From Bacteroidota bacterium (GTDB lineage: Bacteria > Bacteroidota > Bacteroidia > Chitinophagales > Chitinophagaceae), in the NCBI GenBank assembly GCA_018268035.1, contig JAFDXI010000104.1:1-36284 (forward strand): a DNA stretch of 36,284 bases, read 5' to 3'. Below the pieces are notes generated by a model. That model was given only the letters and a program-made list of their open reading frames with translations, was not told the origin of the DNA and did not search any database. Positions 32,821-36,284 of this stretch are shown here, in pieces. The translations under genes and the position numbers were made by a program. Position 1 is the first letter of the stretch. Each line of letters opens with the position of its first letter.

Positions 32821-34557
32821 ATGGAAACGCTTGAAATTGTAAAAGAAAAGACAACAGCAGTTAAGGAAGAAAATATCTCCGGTTCAGAAGCTGTGATGCG
32901 GGCTTTGATAGCAGAAGAAGTTGACACCATTTTTGGTTACCCTGGTGGCGCTATTATGCCCATTTATGACGCGTTGTATGATTATGACAATAAACTAAAG
33001 CATATACTGGTGCGCCATGAGCAAGGCTCTATCCATGCGGCACAGGGATATGCAAGGACCAGTGGAAAAACAGGTGTAGTGTTTGCTACAAGTGGGCCGG
33101 GTGCAACTAATTTAGTTACTGGTCTTGCTGATGCCATGATTGATTCCACTCCTATAGTGTGTATAACGGGTCAGGTATTTGCGCATTTACTGGGCACTGA
33201 TGCATTTCAGGAAACTGATGTCATCAATATTACAACACCCGTTACTAAATGGAATTACCAGGTAACTGATGCTAATGAAATTCTTTCTGCATTAGCTAAA
33301 GCATTTTACATTGCAAAAAGCGGAAGGCCAGGTCCGGTATTGATTGATATAACCAAGAATGCGCAGGTGCAAAAATTTGATTACAAAGGTTATGAAAAAT
33401 GCAATCATATCCGCAGCTATCGCCCCAAACCTTTTATCAGGAAAAAATATATTGAACAGGCTGCAGCTTTAATCAACGAAGCAAAAAAACCATTTGTGAT
33501 TTTTGGGCAGGGAGTGATATTAGGAGATGCAGAAAAAGAGTTTCGGCAGTTCATTGAAAAAGCCGGTATCCCATCTGCCTGGACGGTGCTCGGATTAAGC
33601 GCATTGCCTACTGACCATCCTTTAAATGTCGGCATGTTGGGGATGCATGGTAATTATGGCCCGAATGTGTTAACAAATGAATGTGATGTTTTGATAGCAA
33701 TCGGTATGCGTTTCGATGACCGTGTAACAGGCCGATTGGATAAATATGCAAAACAGGCAAAAATCATCCATCTCGATATTGACCCCGCAGAAATTGATAA
33801 GAACGTTCAGACAACTATTCCAGTATGGGGCGATTGCAAAGAAACTTTACCACTCCTGACAACATTGGTTAATAAAAAAGAACACAAAGAATGGTTGAAG
33901 AAATTCAATGATTTTTCAAAAGAAGAAAATGAAATTGTTATTAAAAAAGAAATGCATCCAACAACAAATGAAATGAGTATGGCTGAAGTGATTGATGCGT
34001 TGAACGAACTCACAAATGGAGATGCAGTAATAGTTTCAGATGTAGGGCAGCATCAGATGGTTGCCTGTCGTTATACAAAATTTAACCAGTCAAGAAGCAA
34101 TGTAACATCAGGGGGCCTTGGCACTATGGGCTTTGGCTTGCCGGCAGCTATTGGCGCTAAATACGGTGCTCCGCAAAGAGAAGTTGTTGCTATTATTGGT
34201 GATGGTGGTTTTCAAATGACCATCCAGGAATTAGGAACGATAATGCAGTTTGGTGCAGCAGTTAAAATTCTTGTGTTGAATAATAATTTCCTCGGTATGG
34301 TGCGTCAATGGCAACAATTGTTCAATGACAGAAGGTATTCATTTGTTGACATTCAAAGCCCCGATTTTGTTGCAGTTGCAAAAGCTTACAACATCACAGG
34401 CCAATCAGTAAATGACAGAAAAAATTTAAAAGCTGCATTAAAAGAAATGCTGGATCACAAGGGCGCTTATCTATTGGAAGTAATGGTGGGAAAAGAAAAC
34501 AATGTATTTCCAATGGTGCCACAGGGTTGCAGTGTTGCTGAAATAAGATTAAAATAA
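32821..34557 (+). CDS. ilvB: Acetolactate synthase large (catalytic) subunit
   Basis: 578 residues, a ThDP/FAD enzyme that makes acetolactate or acetohydroxybutyrate from pyruvate (plus 2-oxobutyrate), the first common step of Val/Leu/Ile synthesis. Visible: FGYPGGAIMPIYDAL, catalytic E67 in VRHEQGSIHAAQGYAR, ATSGPGATNLVTGLADA, the FAD region IGMRFDDRVTGRLDKY, and the ThDP-Mg motif beginning GDGG at 460-463 and running to the NNN before FLGMVRQW. That the small subunit follows supports a valine-regulated anabolic enzyme rather than a catabolic AlsS. A 10-bp hairpin separates it from ilvH. Confidence 0.97.
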   Translation: METLEIVKEKTTAVKEENISGSEAVMRALIAEEVDTIFGYPGGAIMPIYDALYDYDNKLKHILVRHEQGSIHAAQGYARTSGKTGVVFATSGPGATNLVTGLADAMIDSTPIVCITGQVFAHLLGTDAFQETDVINITTPVTKWNYQVTDANEILSALAKAFYIAKSGRPGPVLIDITKNAQVQKFDYKGYEKCNHIRSYRPKPFIRKKYIEQAAALINEAKKPFVIFGQGVILGDAEKEFRQFIEKAGIPSAWTVLGLSALPTDHPLNVGMLGMHGNYGPNVLTNECDVLIAIGMRFDDRVTGRLDKYAKQAKIIHLDIDPAEIDKNVQTTIPVWGDCKETLPLLTTLVNKKEHKEWLKKFNDFSKEENEIVIKKEMHPTTNEMSMAEVIDALNELTNGDAVIVSDVGQHQMVACRYTKFNQSRSNVTSGGLGTMGFGLPAAIGAKYGAPQREVVAIIGDGGFQMTIQELGTIMQFGAAVKILVLNNNFLGMVRQWQQLFNDRRYSFVDIQSPDFVAVAKAYNITGQSVNDRKNLKAALKEMLDHKGAYLLEVMVGKENNVFPMVPQGCSVAEIRLK

Positions 34558-34571
34558 AAAGAGACCTGATT

Positions 34572-34597
34572 TATCAATGACATCAGTGTCATTGATA
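34572..34597 (+). other. 10-bp intercistronic hairpin between ilvB and ilvH
   Basis: TATCAATGAC (34572-34581) and GTCATTGATA (34588-34597) form a perfect stem around ATCAGT. It is followed by CTTTCC rather than a T-run, so it is unlikely to terminate transcription; it may mark an mRNA processing or 3'-end protection site. Confidence 0.6.
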
Positions 34598-34637
34598 CTT
34601 TCCTGAATTTATAAAACTTAAAAATCATTTTTAGAAA

Positions 34638-35285
34638 ATGAACAACGATAATAAAAATCAATATGCTCCCAATTCTTCAGCATCAGGTGGGGCAAAGGGC
34701 AAGCAGGAATACACTATAACGGTTTATACTGAAAACCAGATTGGTTTACTCAACAGGATTGCCATCATGTTTACACGCAGAAAAATGAATATTGACAGTT
34801 TCAATACTTCTCCTACTGAAGTGGACAGTGTGCACCGTTTTAATATTGTAGTAAATGAAACAGAAGAAGTAGTAAGAAAACTATGCAGGCAAATTGAAAA
34901 ACAGGTAGAAGTTTTGAAAGTATATTTTAATACCAATGATGAAATTGTATGGCAGGAAATGGCTTTATACAAAGTGCCGGCTGATGTGATTGCAACAAAA
35001 GTAAAAGTGGAAAGGCTGCTTCGTGAAAAAGGCGCCCGCGTGGTAGCCATCCGAACAGATTATATTGTGTTTGAAACAAGCGGCCACCGCGAAGAAATTA
35101 ATGCGCTCACCAAAGCGCTTGAGCCTTATGGGCTGATAGAATTTGTGCGCACTGCCCGCATCGCTATCATTAATAACAGTAAAGGCTTCCACGAAAAACT
35201 CAAAGAGTTTGAAGCCCTACAACCAGGTGAAGGTATCATATCCAATGAATTTTTAAACCAGCAGGACAAAGTGTTCAGCATGTAA
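34638..35285 (+). CDS. ilvH: Acetolactate synthase small (regulatory) subunit
   Basis: 215 residues. After a polar N-terminal 22 residues comes the ACT domain YTITVYTENQIGLLNRIAIMFTRRKMNIDSFNTS (about 24-58), where valine binds in the family, followed by the conserved C-terminal domain with VARTARIAI-type ending EFVRTARIAIINNSKGF. It activates IlvB and confers feedback inhibition by valine. Together with the leader peptide this gives the ilv block both enzyme-level and transcript-level end-product control. Slightly longer than the ~160-170-residue E. coli type because of both termini. Confidence 0.94.
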   Translation: MNNDNKNQYAPNSSASGGAKGKQEYTITVYTENQIGLLNRIAIMFTRRKMNIDSFNTSPTEVDSVHRFNIVVNETEEVVRKLCRQIEKQVEVLKVYFNTNDEIVWQEMALYKVPADVIATKVKVERLLREKGARVVAIRTDYIVFETSGHREEINALTKALEPYGLIEFVRTARIAIINNSKGFHEKLKEFEALQPGEGIISNEFLNQQDKVFSM

Positions 35286-35298
35286 AATCAATTTTAAC

Positions 35299-35334
35299 AT
35301 GAAGGGTTATTGGCAACAGTCAGCAGCCCTTCAT
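35299..35334 (+). other. 8-bp hairpin after ilvH
   Basis: ATGAAGGG (35299-35306) and CCCTTCAT (35327-35334) can pair around a 20-base loop. There is no clear T-run after it, so it is a weak terminator or an mRNA stabiliser in the 68-base gap before the next gene. Confidence 0.4.
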
Positions 35335-35353
35335 TTATAATAAATAATTTGTA

Positions 35354-35818
35354 ATGACAGAATTTGTATTCAAATATATCAGGAGGAACAGGGAAATATT
35401 TTTACAGCTCGTCAATAGTCTAAGCATAGAACAAATTAATAAAATACCCGATGGGTTCAGGAATAATATTGCATGGAATTTTGGGCATATTGTAGTGAGC
35501 ACACAAAATCTTTGTTATGTACGTTCGGGAATAAAACCAGGTCTTGACATTCCATTCAAATCAAAATTCGGGAAAGACACAAAACCGGAAAGTTTTATTT
35601 CACAGGAAGAAATTGATGAACTAAAAAAACAATTGCTGACAACAATTGACGAATTGGAGAAAGATTATTTATCTGGTGTTTTCAAAAATATTACTCCTTA
35701 TTCCACTTCAACATATAAACATGAGATGCATTCCATTGAAGAAATCATTACCTGCACTTTAGCACATGATTCATTACATTTTGGTTATGCATTGGCTCAA
35801 AAAAAATTAGTGGTTTGA
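35354..35818 (+). CDS. Second DinB-superfamily protein
   Basis: 154 residues, predicted four-helix bundle. The DinB metal-site pattern is present: H45 in WNFGHIVVSTQNL and the H-x3/4-H pair in LAHDSLHFGYALAQ near the C-terminus. It differs clearly in sequence from the DinB protein between ilvD and ilvB, so it is not a local duplicate. Function unknown; the stop overlaps the start of the glyoxalase-fold gene by one base (TGATG), which implies translational coupling with it. Confidence 0.83.
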   Translation: MTEFVFKYIRRNREIFLQLVNSLSIEQINKIPDGFRNNIAWNFGHIVVSTQNLCYVRSGIKPGLDIPFKSKFGKDTKPESFISQEEIDELKKQLLTTIDELEKDYLSGVFKNITPYSTSTYKHEMHSIEEIITCTLAHDSLHFGYALAQKKLVV

Positions 35819-36249
35819 TGCAAATAAATTATCCAGATATCATGCAAAGGTCTCCACTTGAAAGTACTGTGCTGAAGACAGAGAAAGTAATTCCAATTCT
35901 CCGCATATTTGATTATAACAAAGCAGTTGAGTTTTATGTTAAATGGCTTGGTTTTAAAATTGAATGGGAGCATTATTTTGAAGAAAACACCCCGGTGTAT
36001 ATTGAAGTTTCAAAAGATGGAATTACACTTCATCTCAGTGAACATCATGGTGATGGCACACCGGGTACGCATGTGTTTATTTGGTGTACCGGCGTGGGAG
36101 CATATCACCAGGAGCTTATCAACAAAAAATATAAATACAACAGACCGGGTTTGGGAAAAAGTTTTTTTGGTACGCTGGAGTTTACTGTGAATGACCCATT
36201 CAACAACAGAATATCTTTTAATGAAAAATTACCTGAACCTGAAAACTGA
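35818..36249 (+). CDS. Glyoxalase/bleomycin-resistance superfamily protein
   Basis: 143 residues from the ATG in the TGATG overlap (a TTG one codon earlier is possible). It contains the bleomycin-resistance-type VOC pattern: PILRIFDYNKAVEFYVKWLGFKIEW (about 26-50), ITLHLSEHHGDGTPGTHVFIW and FTVNDPFNNRISFNE. VOC proteins of this subgroup include antibiotic-binding dimers as well as many uncharacterised ones; the short length and missing glyoxalase I metal set argue against a true lactoylglutathione lyase. Coupled to the DinB protein upstream; the next gene lies outside the window. Confidence 0.85.
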   Translation: MQINYPDIMQRSPLESTVLKTEKVIPILRIFDYNKAVEFYVKWLGFKIEWEHYFEENTPVYIEVSKDGITLHLSEHHGDGTPGTHVFIWCTGVGAYHQELINKKYKYNRPGLGKSFFGTLEFTVNDPFNNRISFNEKLPEPEN

Positions 36250-36284
36250 TTTCTTTAATTTTTTAATTTTTAATTTTTAATTCA
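36250..36284. repeat. AT-rich AATTTTTAATT tract at the window end
   Basis: Three iterations of a TTTTTAA-type unit follow the last gene. The same kind of tract is present before rpsL (2648-2667) and within the 9.6-kb repeat cluster. Confidence 0.5.

Overview
The window looks like chromosomal DNA from a member of the Bacteroidetes, probably Chitinophagaceae or a close relative; the family is an inference. Evidence: a type IX secretion sorting domain at the left edge, promoter elements of the form TTG-N19-TAnnTTTG, A-rich rather than Shine-Dalgarno start regions, an archaeal-type ProS, OmpP1/FadL-type porins, many signal-peptide II lipoproteins, and AT-rich intergenic repeats. I see no insertion sequence, prophage, CRISPR array, rRNA or tRNA.

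Layout. 1-1.4 kb: the end of a T9SS cargo protein converging on rdgB and an overlapping partner gene. 1.5-3.6 kb: ilvE, then rpsL-rpsG ending in a strong terminator. 3.7-5.6 kb: etfB-etfA on the minus strand with a consensus promoter. 5.7-9.5 kb: an outer-membrane porin and an Asn/Tyr-rich lipoprotein divergent from proS. 9.5-11.6 kb: a repeat cluster, an enoyl-CoA hydratase, a stand-alone B12-binding subunit and a glutathione peroxidase. 11.7-16 kb: a large secreted protein whose C-terminus has a clan CD-like His/Cys arrangement, divergent from a PhoB/PhoR-like two-component pair. 16-21.3 kb: a helical-repeat secreted protein with a recent internal duplication, a 533-base gene-free stretch, a secreted thioredoxin and two small lipoproteins. 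21.6-23.2 kb: a helical-repeat protein divergent from leuA.

23.3-36.2 kb is a branched-chain amino acid biosynthesis island: leuA, leuC, a Tam-like methyltransferase, leuD, a ModF-like double ABC ATPase, leuB, then ilvD, a DinB protein, ilvB, ilvH, a second DinB protein and a glyoxalase-fold protein. Together with ilvE this covers the Leu/Val steps except ilvC, and ilvA is also absent; both may lie outside the window.

The most striking element lies between leuB and ilvD. A consensus promoter is followed within about 20 bases by an unlisted 30-codon leader ORF containing III-VVV-III (16 of 30 residues are Ile or Val), then by a GC-rich intrinsic terminator. The last codons of the leader are complementary to the 5' arm of that terminator, so the two structures are mutually exclusive. 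This is the architecture of a classical ribosome-mediated attenuator for the ilv genes. It also shows that ilvD starts at 30516, not at the upstream in-frame ATG that lies inside the leader region.
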